5,783 nt of DNA. Source: Aquificaceae bacterium (GTDB lineage: Bacteria > Aquificota > Aquificia > Aquificales > Aquificaceae). Shown piece after piece: positions 1 through 5,777 of the stretch (position 1 is its first letter; each line of letters starts with the position of its first letter). A program made the translations under genes and the position numbers. Below the pieces are notes generated by a model. It did no database searches and had not been told where the DNA came from. It worked only from the letters and a program-made list of their open reading frames with translations. Location: contig JALSTO010000003.1 in the NCBI GenBank assembly GCA_026983685.1, positions 1 through 5,783 on the forward strand. The letters are read 5' to 3'.

Positions 1-588
1 AGGCTCTCCGCCATACTCCTTTATGTTCCTCAGCTCTTCGTACCCCCTCACTAGGGTTGTATAAGAGAGGTTTCCCTCCTCCTGATAAGAATTAGACTCC
101 ACAGGGAGGCGCGCTGGAAGGGGCTCGGGGAAAACTATCACTGAGACATCAACCTCAACCTCTATGTACCTGACGAACATACCGAGTGGAAAGTCGGAGC
201 TTACCTCAAGCCTAACCTTTCCTACCGCACCCCTTCTTGGAAAGACCAAAAAGAGTTGTTCCTCAGCAGGCTTGTCCGTTATAAGAGGAAAGAGGGCGCT
301 GTCAATCGGGGAGGAGACTCTTACCAGAAAAGAAGGGAGTCTCCCCTCTTTCTTAGCTACCAGTCTGAAGCGTGTTTTTCTACCCGCAAAGACCTCCTCC
401 GGAGGTATCAGGATTAGCCTTATTCCCCTTATGTTTATGATAGAGCTGAGCCCCGATATCAGCATGAGGGCGAGCATAGAAGAGACTATCATGTAGAGGA
501 GGTTGTTCCCCGTATTGGCGGCGGCAACTCCGAGGAAAACCGTAACTCCAATGAATACGCTTCCGGACCTCTTTACCTTTACCCTCAT
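1..588 (-). CDS. DUF58-family membrane protein, 5' part only (runs off the left edge)
   Basis: Reading leftward from the ATG at 588-586, 196 codons stay open to the window edge; the C-terminus is missing. Residues 11-50 form two hydrophobic segments around NTGNNLLYMIVSSMLALML, the characteristic N-terminal membrane hairpin of DUF58 proteins. Next come a beta-rich part with RRGAVGKVRLEVSSDFPLGMF (118-138) and RGYEELRNIKEYGGEP (181-196), which matches the start of the DUF58 core; the conserved continuation (RxIHWK-like) would fall outside the window. DUF58 proteins are often encoded beside MoxR AAA+ ATPases and transglutaminase-like proteins, and their biochemical role is poorly defined. The start overlaps the permease stop as ATGA, so the two genes are probably cotranscribed and translationally coupled; only a weak AAGAG precedes the ATG. 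Family assignment is confident, function is not. Confidence 0.85.
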   Translation of the reverse strand, partial: MRVKVKRSGSVFIGVTVFLGVAAANTGNNLLYMIVSSMLALMLISGLSSIINIRGIRLILIPPEEVFAGRKTRFRLVAKKEGRLPSFLVRVSSPIDSALFPLITDKPAEEQLFLVFPRRGAVGKVRLEVSSDFPLGMFVRYIEVEVDVSVIVFPEPLPARLPVESNSYQEEGNLSYTTLVRGYEELRNIKEYGGEP

Positions 589-1565
589 CTCTTCTTGATC
601 AAGTTATCCCCCAGTATGTTGAAGGCGAGTATCGTTAGAAAGATAGCCATCCCCGGTGATAGCATCCAGGGGAAGGAGGAGAGAACGTTTGTGTTCCTTA
701 CTTCAGAGAGCATGTTTCCCCAGCTCGGTTCTGGCTCCTGAATGCCAAGCCCAAGAAGGCTTAGGGCAGCTTCTCCCAGTATGTAGGCAGGTATTGATAG
801 GGTGGCTGAGACTATCAAATAGTAGTAGGTGTTGGGAAGGATGTGCTTCCTCAGTATCCTGAAGGTTCCCGCACCGTAGGTCTTTGCAGCAAGAACGAAC
901 TCCTTTTCCCTTATGGAGAGCACCATGCCCCTTACGACCCTTGCAAGACCAGCCCAGCCAAAGAGTGAGAGTATGAAGACTATCATCAGGAATATCTGCC
1001 CGCTCGTCATTTCAAGGGGAAACACCGCCCTAAGGGAGAGAAGGAGGTAGAAGGTGGGTATTGACATCAGTATCTCAACGAGCCTCATTGTAAGGGTATC
1101 AACCCTTCCCCCAAAGTATCCTGATACCCCGCCTACTATCGCACCTATGAAGAAGGTCACGATAGTCCCGATTATCCCGACTCCAAGGGAGTACCTCGCT
1201 CCGTATAAGAGCCTTGAGAACACGTCCCTTCCCAGCTTGTCACCACCCAGGAGGTAGAGCCTGCACGGAGGTTCAACAGAGAGGAGTTTAAAGCCAAACT
1301 CCGTTCTCGTGAAGAATCTGAGCGGGCAGGAGACGTTCTTTTTCTCCTCATAAACCTTAAAGAGAGGGTCCTTCAGCTCGTACAGGTTTATGTAAGGGAG
1401 GGTTAGTCTTCCATCTTTGAAGAAGTGAATCCTTGTCGGCGGGTGATAGGGCTTCGCCCTGTTCTGGAGGTCGTAGGGATAGGGAGCTATAAAGTCAGCC
1501 AGAAGGGCTGAGCCGAAGAGTATAGCTATCAGAGTAAGGGAGAACTTAACGCCGCTGTTCACCAT
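585..1565 (-). CDS. ABC transporter permease, OppC/DppC type (peptide/nickel-like importer)
   Basis: This 326-residue inner-membrane protein resembles OppC/DppC permeases, which form a channel with an OppB-type permease and take up peptides or related solutes. TM1 lies near residues 8-27 and ends in the typical ADFIAPYPYD. A loop of about 75 residues follows (30-105), larger than in plain DppC, beginning HPPTRIHFF and ending in LLGGDKLGRDVFSRLLYGARYSL (105-127), a strong family signature. Further TM segments lie near 128-150, 163-182, 190-210, 245-268 and 300-320. The cytoplasmic EAA loop, which docks the ATPase, is EFVLAAKTYGAG...ILPN (222-245). An in-frame TAA at 1574-1572 leaves the ATG at 1565 as the natural start. 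No Shine-Dalgarno is visible; a TATAAT ends only 5 nt upstream, so the mRNA may be leaderless. No OppB-type gene adjoins it. The substrate cannot be told from the sequence. Confidence 0.9.
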   Translation of the reverse strand: MVNSGVKFSLTLIAILFGSALLADFIAPYPYDLQNRAKPYHPPTRIHFFKDGRLTLPYINLYELKDPLFKVYEEKKNVSCPLRFFTRTEFGFKLLSVEPPCRLYLLGGDKLGRDVFSRLLYGARYSLGVGIIGTIVTFFIGAIVGGVSGYFGGRVDTLTMRLVEILMSIPTFYLLLSLRAVFPLEMTSGQIFLMIVFILSLFGWAGLARVVRGMVLSIREKEFVLAAKTYGAGTFRILRKHILPNTYYYLIVSATLSIPAYILGEAALSLLGLGIQEPEPSWGNMLSEVRNTNVLSSFPWMLSPGMAIFLTILAFNILGDNLIKKR

Positions 1566-1570
1566 AAATG

Positions 1571-1578
1571 ATTATAAT
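1571..1578. promoter_or_regulatory. Bidirectional -10 element in a 19-bp divergent gap
   Basis: The palindrome ATTATAAT supplies a TATAAT on the plus strand (1573-1578), 6 nt before the ferritin-like ATG at 1585. It supplies a second on the minus strand (1576-1571), 5 nt before the permease ATG at 1565. At usual -10 to +1 distances both transcripts would begin at or within a few bases of their start codons. In-frame stops (TAA 1579-1581 plus, TAA 1574-1572 minus) block further upstream starts. No convincing -35 box was found for either direction. The geometry is visible; promoter activity is inferred. Confidence 0.55.
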
Positions 1579-1584
1579 TAAGGC

Positions 1585-2451
1585 ATGAGGAAGAGCGAGC
1601 TTGTATCTATGCTCCTTTATAACGTTGCCCTTGAGCATTCCGCCATAGTCCAGTACCTTTACCACATATTCCTGATAAACAACGCTGAGATCACGGAGGA
1701 GATTGAGAAGATAGCCCGTCAGGAAATGCGTCACATGAAGTGGTTTGCCCAGAAGGTGGTTCAGCTTGGAGGAGAGGTTGAGCTCAAAAGGGTTGAGGAA
1801 GCTATAAAGGTGGGAGGTCCCGACTGGGCGAGCATGATAGAAAAGGATGTGGATGCGGAACAGCTTGCCATAGACACATATACAGAACAGCTGGAGGTTG
1901 TGAAGGACGACTCGGTGAAGAAGCTTTTGGAAAGAGTGATAAATGATGAAACCCAACACAGACACGAGTTCTCCGAGCTCCTTGAACAGGTGAAGGGCAT
2001 GGAGCTGAGCGAGGAGGAAAGAAAGGAAGCGGATGAGAAGACCGCGGTTCTTATAAACAAGCTACTTCAGGAGGAGTACAGGATAATCCTTGATTACCTA
2101 AAGAACTTCTTCCACTCAAAGAACTGCGAGTACAGGGACATAATGCTGGACCTTGCCATTGAGAGCATGGTTCACATGGGCGAGCTGGGAGAGAAGCTCG
2201 GAGAGATGGGTGCTACCCCAGACCTCAGCATGCCGGAGATAAAGGGCTCAAGGGGTGTGGAGGAGCACATTCTTTACGAAGAAGCGTCTGGCAGGGAGTA
2301 CACCGATATCAGCAAAGAGATCTCAGATCCTTCTCTCAAGAGGCTCCTTGAGTGGATAAACTCTCAGGAAGAGTACCACAGGCAGAGGCTTTTAGAGTTC
2401 ATGAGGAGGATGAGAAAGCTTACCGTGGGGGACCTTAAGAAGAGAGACTGA
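1585..2451 (+). CDS. Tandem two-domain ferritin-like (diiron) protein
   Basis: The 288-residue cytoplasmic protein (no signal peptide or TM segment) consists of two helical ferritin-like domains. Domain 1 (about 1-140) has the full diiron set: E17 in ALEHSAIVQYLYH, E47/H50 (ExxH), E92 in DAEQLAIDTY, E122/H125 (ExxH). Domain 2 (about 150-280) aligns with it without large gaps: E164 in EEYRIILDYL, H197 in ESMVHMGELGEKL, E232 in YEEASGREYT, E262/H265 in EEYHRQRLLEF. The position matching E47 is S194, with E193 shifted by one, so the second site is degenerate. The bacterioferritin/rubrerythrin superfamily stores iron or reduces peroxide; which applies here is unknown. No rubredoxin-type Cys pairs are present. 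The start is fixed by an in-frame TAA 6 nt upstream; a weak AAGG lies too close to the ATG to serve as a normal Shine-Dalgarno. Its 3' end overlaps the convergent ATPase gene by 17 bp. Confidence 0.85.
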   Translation: MRKSELVSMLLYNVALEHSAIVQYLYHIFLINNAEITEEIEKIARQEMRHMKWFAQKVVQLGGEVELKRVEEAIKVGGPDWASMIEKDVDAEQLAIDTYTEQLEVVKDDSVKKLLERVINDETQHRHEFSELLEQVKGMELSEEERKEADEKTAVLINKLLQEEYRIILDYLKNFFHSKNCEYRDIMLDLAIESMVHMGELGEKLGEMGATPDLSMPEIKGSRGVEEHILYEEASGREYTDISKEISDPSLKRLLEWINSQEEYHRQRLLEFMRRMRKLTVGDLKKRD

Positions 2452-3244
2452 GCCTACCTTCAAGGTCCTTTATGAAGTGGTTTGCTGTTCTTCCAGAAAA
2501 GCTACCCCTCTCGGTAGCCCATCTGAGGGCTTCACTCTCAAGCCTCTGAACATCTACATTCAGACCCCGCCTCCTTGCCAGCTCCCTGACTATGCTCAGA
2601 TACTCCTCCTTTCCGAAGGCGAAGAAGCCGAGCCTTATCCCGAAGCGATCTATCAGCGATATCCTCTCCTGAAGGCTCTCGGAAGGGAATTTCTCCTCTA
2701 TCTCAAGGTCAGGGATGAGGTGTCTCCTGTTGGAGGTTGCGTAAACGAGAACGTTCTCAGGTCTTTCTTCAATATCGCCCTCAAGGAGGGACTTCAGAAG
2801 CTTGAAGCTGTCCTCCTCAGGCTGGAAGGACAGATCATCAAAGAATAGAATGAACCTCTGCTCCCTTCCCCTTAAAATGCCGTATAGGTCCGATAGTGAG
2901 GGTATATCGCTCTTCTGCACCTGAACTATGCGGAGACCCTGTGCCCCGTAGGGCTTTAAAAGGGACTTCACGAGGGAGGACTTTCCTGTTCCCCTCTCAC
3001 CCCAGAGAAGGACATCGTTGGCGGGCAATCCCCTAACGAACTGCTCGGTGTTCCTGAAGAGAACCTTCTTCTGTCTGTCAACGTGCATCAGCTCTTGCGG
3101 GTCCGGGATTGATGGATAGGGCACAGGCTCAAGCCTTCCTCCTTTGAGTCTGAAGGCGAGGTGCTCTTTAAAGAAATCGTCCGTGTACTCCTCCTTATCA
3201 AGGGTAGGCATAAAAAGCCTCAGGAGTTCTTCAATCCGCTCCAT
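2435..3244 (-). CDS. DUF815-family AAA+ ATPase
   Basis: This 269-residue soluble P-loop ATPase matches the DUF815 pattern through most of its length. The Walker A is GERGTGKS (82-89), preceded by NDVLLW. The Walker B is FILFFDDLSF (131-140, acidic D136/D137). Sensor 1 is VYATSNRRHLIP (167-178). A probable arginine finger region is ISLIDRFGIRLGF (195-207), and the sensor-2-like end is GSFSGRTANHFIKDL (247-261). The N-terminal 70 residues form a small helical part carrying a PDPQELMHVDRQK linker, also usual for the family. The cellular role of DUF815 proteins is not established. The ATG at 3244 is preceded in frame by TAA at 3259-3257, with no Shine-Dalgarno in between, so the leader is probably only a few bases. 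The gene is divergent from the efflux operon and convergent with the ferritin-like gene. Confidence 0.88.
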   Translation of the reverse strand: MERIEELLRLFMPTLDKEEYTDDFFKEHLAFRLKGGRLEPVPYPSIPDPQELMHVDRQKKVLFRNTEQFVRGLPANDVLLWGERGTGKSSLVKSLLKPYGAQGLRIVQVQKSDIPSLSDLYGILRGREQRFILFFDDLSFQPEEDSFKLLKSLLEGDIEERPENVLVYATSNRRHLIPDLEIEEKFPSESLQERISLIDRFGIRLGFFAFGKEEYLSIVRELARRRGLNVDVQRLESEALRWATERGSFSGRTANHFIKDLEGRLSLSS

Positions 3245-3255
3245 AACTGAATAGG

Positions 3256-3261
3256 ATTATA
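3256..3261 (-). promoter_or_regulatory. Probable -10 box for the DUF815 ATPase gene
   Basis: On the minus strand TATAAT lies 11 nt before the ATG at 3244, which predicts a leader of about 4-6 nt. The surrounding 10-mer, AATTATAATC on the minus strand, is identical to the one before the divergent permease gene. No good -35 box was seen at the expected place. This is an inference from consensus match and position. Confidence 0.45.
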
Positions 3262-3288
3262 ATTTCCCATAGCTTCGGAGGGAAGGGC

Positions 3289-3316
3289 TTGACTTTTAAG
3301 AATATTAGAATATTCT
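3289..3316 (+). promoter_or_regulatory. Sigma70-type promoter of the efflux operon
   Basis: A -35 box TTGACT (3289-3294) and a -10 box TATTCT (3311-3316) are separated by 16 bp. Transcription would start around 3322-3324, giving a leader of about 20 nt that contains the Shine-Dalgarno at 3331-3336. The -10 box lies inside the 26-bp palindrome, so a protein bound there should block RNA polymerase. The hexamers are visible; the start site is predicted. Confidence 0.6.
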
Positions 3317-3324
3317 AATATTCT
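3299..3324. promoter_or_regulatory. Perfect 26-bp palindrome, candidate repressor operator
   Basis: All 13 base pairs on each side of the centre (between 3311 and 3312) match; the symmetry breaks at 3298/3325 and resumes for two pairs beyond. The inside is regular: AATATT hexamers at 3301-3306, 3309-3314 and 3317-3322, separated by AG and CT, giving an 8-bp period. The core TTAGAATATTCTAA (3305-3318) is itself a perfect palindrome. It covers the -10 box and predicted start site of the efflux operon. Size and symmetry suit a dimeric winged-helix or TetR-like repressor, perhaps two dimers side by side. No regulator gene lies in this window. Confidence 0.7.
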
Positions 3325-3330
3325 AAATTT

Positions 3331-3336
3331 GGAGGG
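3331..3336 (+). promoter_or_regulatory. Ribosome binding site of the TolC-family gene
   Basis: GGAGGG lies 8 nt before the ATG at 3345. The in-frame TAA at 3324-3326 leaves no other ATG, GTG or TTG start upstream, so this site fixes the start. Confidence 0.7.
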
Positions 3337-3344
3337 TACGAGGT

Positions 3345-4655
3345 ATGGTGTGGATACTCCTCTTTCTTATAGCCAGTTTTGGTTTCTCACAGGAGCTTAC
3401 CCTTGAGAGGGTCCTCAGGGATACTCTGGAAAAGAACCTTGAGATAAAGGCTCTGAAGCACGAGCTCAAATCCTACGAGAGGGAGTATCTCTCCGCAAGG
3501 GCAAACCTCTTTCCAAACCTCAAGCTTGAGGAAAACTTCACGAGGACGGATATACCAGCTTTCGTACTCTTCACAAAGCTCAATCAGGAGAGGGTCCAAC
3601 CTGCAGACTTTACCCCCTCAAGCCTCAACGACCCCGATGCAGTAAGTAACTTTGAGACCAAGCTGAGCATTGAGATTCCCCTCTGGATGGGTGGGAAGAT
3701 AAGGGCTTACAGGGACATAGCCCTCTTAAAGAAAAGGGCGCAGAAGAAAACCACGGATAGAAAGGAAGAGGAGATTCTCTTCAAGGCTTACGAGGCTTTC
3801 CTGAGAGCATCTCTCTCAAGGTCCGCCATCAGCGTTGCCAAGAAAAACGTAGAGGATGCCCGTGAACACCTGAGGCTTGCACAGAAGCTTCGCAAGGTAG
3901 GGATGGCTCTCCTGTCGGACGTTCTGAGAGCTCAGGTGTTCCTGAGCAAGGCTGAGGAGGCTCTTACCGAAGCTCAGAACAACTACGAAATCTCTCTGAA
4001 GGCCCTCGGTCTTGTTGCCAACACGGACTATACTGGCATGGAAGTCCCAGAGCTGAAGGAATGCCCCCAGCTTAACAGGGAGGAGCTAAGAAGAAGGGCT
4101 CTTGAGAGGAGAGAAGACCTGAAGGCTATGGAGGACTACATAAGGGTCATGAGGAAGAGCTACAGGGCATCCCTCTCGGGTATCCTTCCGCAGGTGGTAG
4201 CCTTCGCCTCTTACAGCCTTTACGACAGAAACACTCCCCTTGGCTCCGATGGAAAGGGCTACATCTTCGGTCTCAGCCTTACCCTCAGCTTCAATACAGG
4301 ACTCTCAGATATACACAAAGCAAGGAGCTTCAAGGACAGGGAGAGGGCTCTCGTGAGCAGGAAGGAGTTTCTCAAAAGGGCGATACTGTTCGGGATTGAT
4401 AAGGCATACTCGGAGTATGAGACCGCTCTCCGATCCCTGAAGTCAGCTCGGGCGAGGGTCAGGTCCGCAGAGGAGGTAGTCAGGATAGTGGGCAAGAGAT
4501 ATGAGAGTGGTCTCGCCCGAATGGTTGATCTCCTGGATGCCCAAACCCAGCTTGAGAACGCAAGGCTTGATTACATACAGGCTCTATACAGATGCAACCT
4601 CAGCTACGCCAAGGCTTTACTTGAAGCAGGTCTCATCAAGGAGGTGCTCAGATGA
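3345..4655 (+). CDS. TolC-family outer membrane efflux protein (OEP)
   Basis: This 436-residue outer membrane factor would form the exit duct of a tripartite efflux pump. A hydrophobic signal peptide (residues 1-15, MVWILLFLIASFGFS, likely cut before Q16/E17) has no basic residue at its N-terminus, which is unusual. The mature protein has the two OEP repeats of the TolC fold. Repeat 1 (about 17-222) contains LSARANLFPNLKLEENF, the strand segment FETKLSIEIPLWMGGK (103-118) and GMALLSDVLRAQVFLSKAEEAL. Repeat 2 (about 243-430) contains SGILPQVVAFASYSLY, GYIFGLSLTLSFNTG (305-319) and SGLARMVDLLDAQTQLENARLDYIQALY. The paired motifs LLSDVLRAQ and MVDLLDAQT mark the equivalent helices. Length is normal for the family. 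The stop codon overlaps the adaptor start (ATGA). The substrate is unknown. Confidence 0.93.
   Translation: MVWILLFLIASFGFSQELTLERVLRDTLEKNLEIKALKHELKSYEREYLSARANLFPNLKLEENFTRTDIPAFVLFTKLNQERVQPADFTPSSLNDPDAVSNFETKLSIEIPLWMGGKIRAYRDIALLKKRAQKKTTDRKEEEILFKAYEAFLRASLSRSAISVAKKNVEDAREHLRLAQKLRKVGMALLSDVLRAQVFLSKAEEALTEAQNNYEISLKALGLVANTDYTGMEVPELKECPQLNREELRRRALERREDLKAMEDYIRVMRKSYRASLSGILPQVVAFASYSLYDRNTPLGSDGKGYIFGLSLTLSFNTGLSDIHKARSFKDRERALVSRKEFLKRAILFGIDKAYSEYETALRSLKSARARVRSAEEVVRIVGKRYESGLARMVDLLDAQTQLENARLDYIQALYRCNLSYAKALLEAGLIKEVLR
4638..4646 (+). promoter_or_regulatory. Strong Shine-Dalgarno of the adaptor gene inside the TolC-family gene
   Basis: AAGGAGGTG, close to a full anti-Shine-Dalgarno match, ends 5 nt before the ATG at 4652 and lies inside the last codons of the preceding gene. 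It supports this start and, with the ATGA overlap, coupled translation. Confidence 0.7.
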
Positions 4656-5773
4656 AAGGTCTTATGAAGTACTTTTTCTTCCTCTTCATTCCCGTTGTTC
4701 TGATAATACTCTGGCTTTCAGGAGTCTTTCACCCGAGGATCTCTGCCAAAGAGATAACCCGTGAGGTAAAGGTAGTTGAAGGAGTAAAAGTAGGAAGGGT
4801 GAAGGTTATGAACAGAAGCCTCCTTTCCTTCGCTGGCACGATCGTCCCAACCGATAGGGCGGAGATATCCACGAGGAGCATGGGGTACGTGAGCTACGTT
4901 GGCGTGAAGGAGGGCCAGTACGTCAAAAAAGGAGAGCTCCTGCTCAGGATTGACCCCCGGGACACGAAAGCCCAGATAGAAGTTGCTCGTCAGAGGGTTG
5001 TTCAGGCTCAGAAGCAGTATAAGGCTTCCTTAGCTCAATATGAGGTGGCGGAAAAGACCTACAGGAGGTTCAAAGCCCTCCTCAAGGCTGGTGCGGTTAC
5101 CCCTCACGAGTTTGATCAGGTTGAAGCTCAGTACAAGTCCGCCAAGGCACAGCTTGAAGCTGCGAGGTCAGGGGTGGAGATGGCGAGGCAGAACCTGAAG
5201 GCTGTACAGGCCAACCTCTCCTACACAGAGGTGAGGGCTCCCTTCAGCGGTTATGTTGTTTCCAAGAACGTTGACGTGGGAGATATAGCCAGACCCGGCT
5301 ACCCCCTCATAGTCATGGAGAAGACCCCCTACAGGGTTGAGGTGAGCCTCCCTGAGAGACTCTACCGCAGGGTGAAGGTGGGGGATACTCTCTTGGTCTA
5401 TGTGGAAAGTCTCAAGAAGAAGACCTATGCGAAGGTCGTGGAGGTACAGCCCTCTGTTGACCCTTCCAGCAGGACCTTCAGGGTAAAGGCTCTCCTCAGA
5501 GATAGGGACATCAGGAGCGGTTTCTACGTCAAAGTCTTTGTAGAGGAACCCGTGCACAGAATGATCCTCGTCCCTGAAAGGGCTGTTTACAAGAGATGGG
5601 ACTTTACGGGCGTCTGGGTGGTGAAGCCCGATAACACCCTTGAGCTCAGGCTCGTCAGGTTGGGAAGGAGGATAGACGGGTACGTAGAGATCCTCTCCGG
5701 GCTTGAAGGGGATGAAAGGATAGTGGTGGATGGTCTTGAAAGAGCCTGCGAAGGTTGCAGGGTAGGAGGTTGA
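4652..5773 (+). CDS. RND efflux periplasmic adaptor (membrane fusion protein)
   Basis: This 373-residue adaptor would link an RND pump to the TolC-family channel. An uncleaved N-terminal anchor spans about residues 7-25; there is no lipobox cysteine. The lipoyl half-motifs are GYVSYVGVKEGQYVKKGELLLRID (78-101) and YTEVRAPFSGYV (191-202), flanking an alpha-hairpin (about 102-188). The hairpin tip RFKALLKAGAVTPHEFD (139-155) aligns without gaps with the RLS tip motif that contacts TolC in AcrA-type adaptors: R139, L143, and T150 in place of Ser. The beta-barrel is about 226-297 (DPSSRTFRVKALL), followed by a membrane-proximal domain (LVPERAVYKR onward). The protein ends in ERACEGCRVGG, a CxxC pair (C366, C369) that is not a family norm. 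The order channel, adaptor, pump fits an operon under the palindrome-covered promoter. Confidence 0.93.
   Translation: MKGLMKYFFFLFIPVVLIILWLSGVFHPRISAKEITREVKVVEGVKVGRVKVMNRSLLSFAGTIVPTDRAEISTRSMGYVSYVGVKEGQYVKKGELLLRIDPRDTKAQIEVARQRVVQAQKQYKASLAQYEVAEKTYRRFKALLKAGAVTPHEFDQVEAQYKSAKAQLEAARSGVEMARQNLKAVQANLSYTEVRAPFSGYVVSKNVDVGDIARPGYPLIVMEKTPYRVEVSLPERLYRRVKVGDTLLVYVESLKKKTYAKVVEVQPSVDPSSRTFRVKALLRDRDIRSGFYVKVFVEEPVHRMILVPERAVYKRWDFTGVWVVKPDNTLELRLVRLGRRIDGYVEILSGLEGDERIVVDGLERACEGCRVGG
5765..5770 (+). promoter_or_regulatory. Ribosome binding site for the gene entering the right edge
   Basis: GGAGGT lies 7 nt before an ATG at 5778. It overlaps the last codons of the adaptor gene. Confidence 0.6.
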
Positions 5774-5777
5774 GAAG

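Noticed and set aside
164..496. Plus-strand open frame of 110 codons
   Set aside because: It is antisense to the DUF58 gene, has low-complexity Ser/Thr/Leu-rich sequence and no recognisable domain.
1563..1586. Full PerR or Fur box in the ferritin/permease gap
   Set aside because: One half-site (TTATAAT or ATTATAA) is perfect but the opposite half matches in only 2-3 of 7 positions, so only a half-site can be claimed; the -10 explanation is simpler.
1546..1965. Minus-strand open frame extending from the permease start region into the ferritin-like gene
   Set aside because: It lies opposite a well-conserved diiron domain, is in a different frame from the permease and resembles no family.
1585..2451. 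Rubrerythrin assignment for the ferritin-like protein
   Set aside because: There is no C-terminal or N-terminal rubredoxin domain; the only cysteine (C181) cannot make a FeS4 site.
2477..2848. Plus-strand open frame of 123 codons
   Set aside because: It is antisense to the ATPase core including Walker B and sensor 1, and shows no independent gene signals.
3299..3324. Palindrome as an intrinsic terminator hairpin
   Set aside because: It is AT-only apart from four G/C bases, has no loop and no following T-run, and sits between two divergent gene starts overlapping a -35/-10 pair.
5168..5557. Minus-strand open frame of 129 codons
   Set aside because: It is antisense to the adaptor's hairpin and barrel coding sequence, His-rich as expected for a mirror frame, with no domain.
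5744..5770. Heme c attachment site in the adaptor
   Set aside because: CEGC is followed by Arg, not His, so it is not a CxxCH motif.
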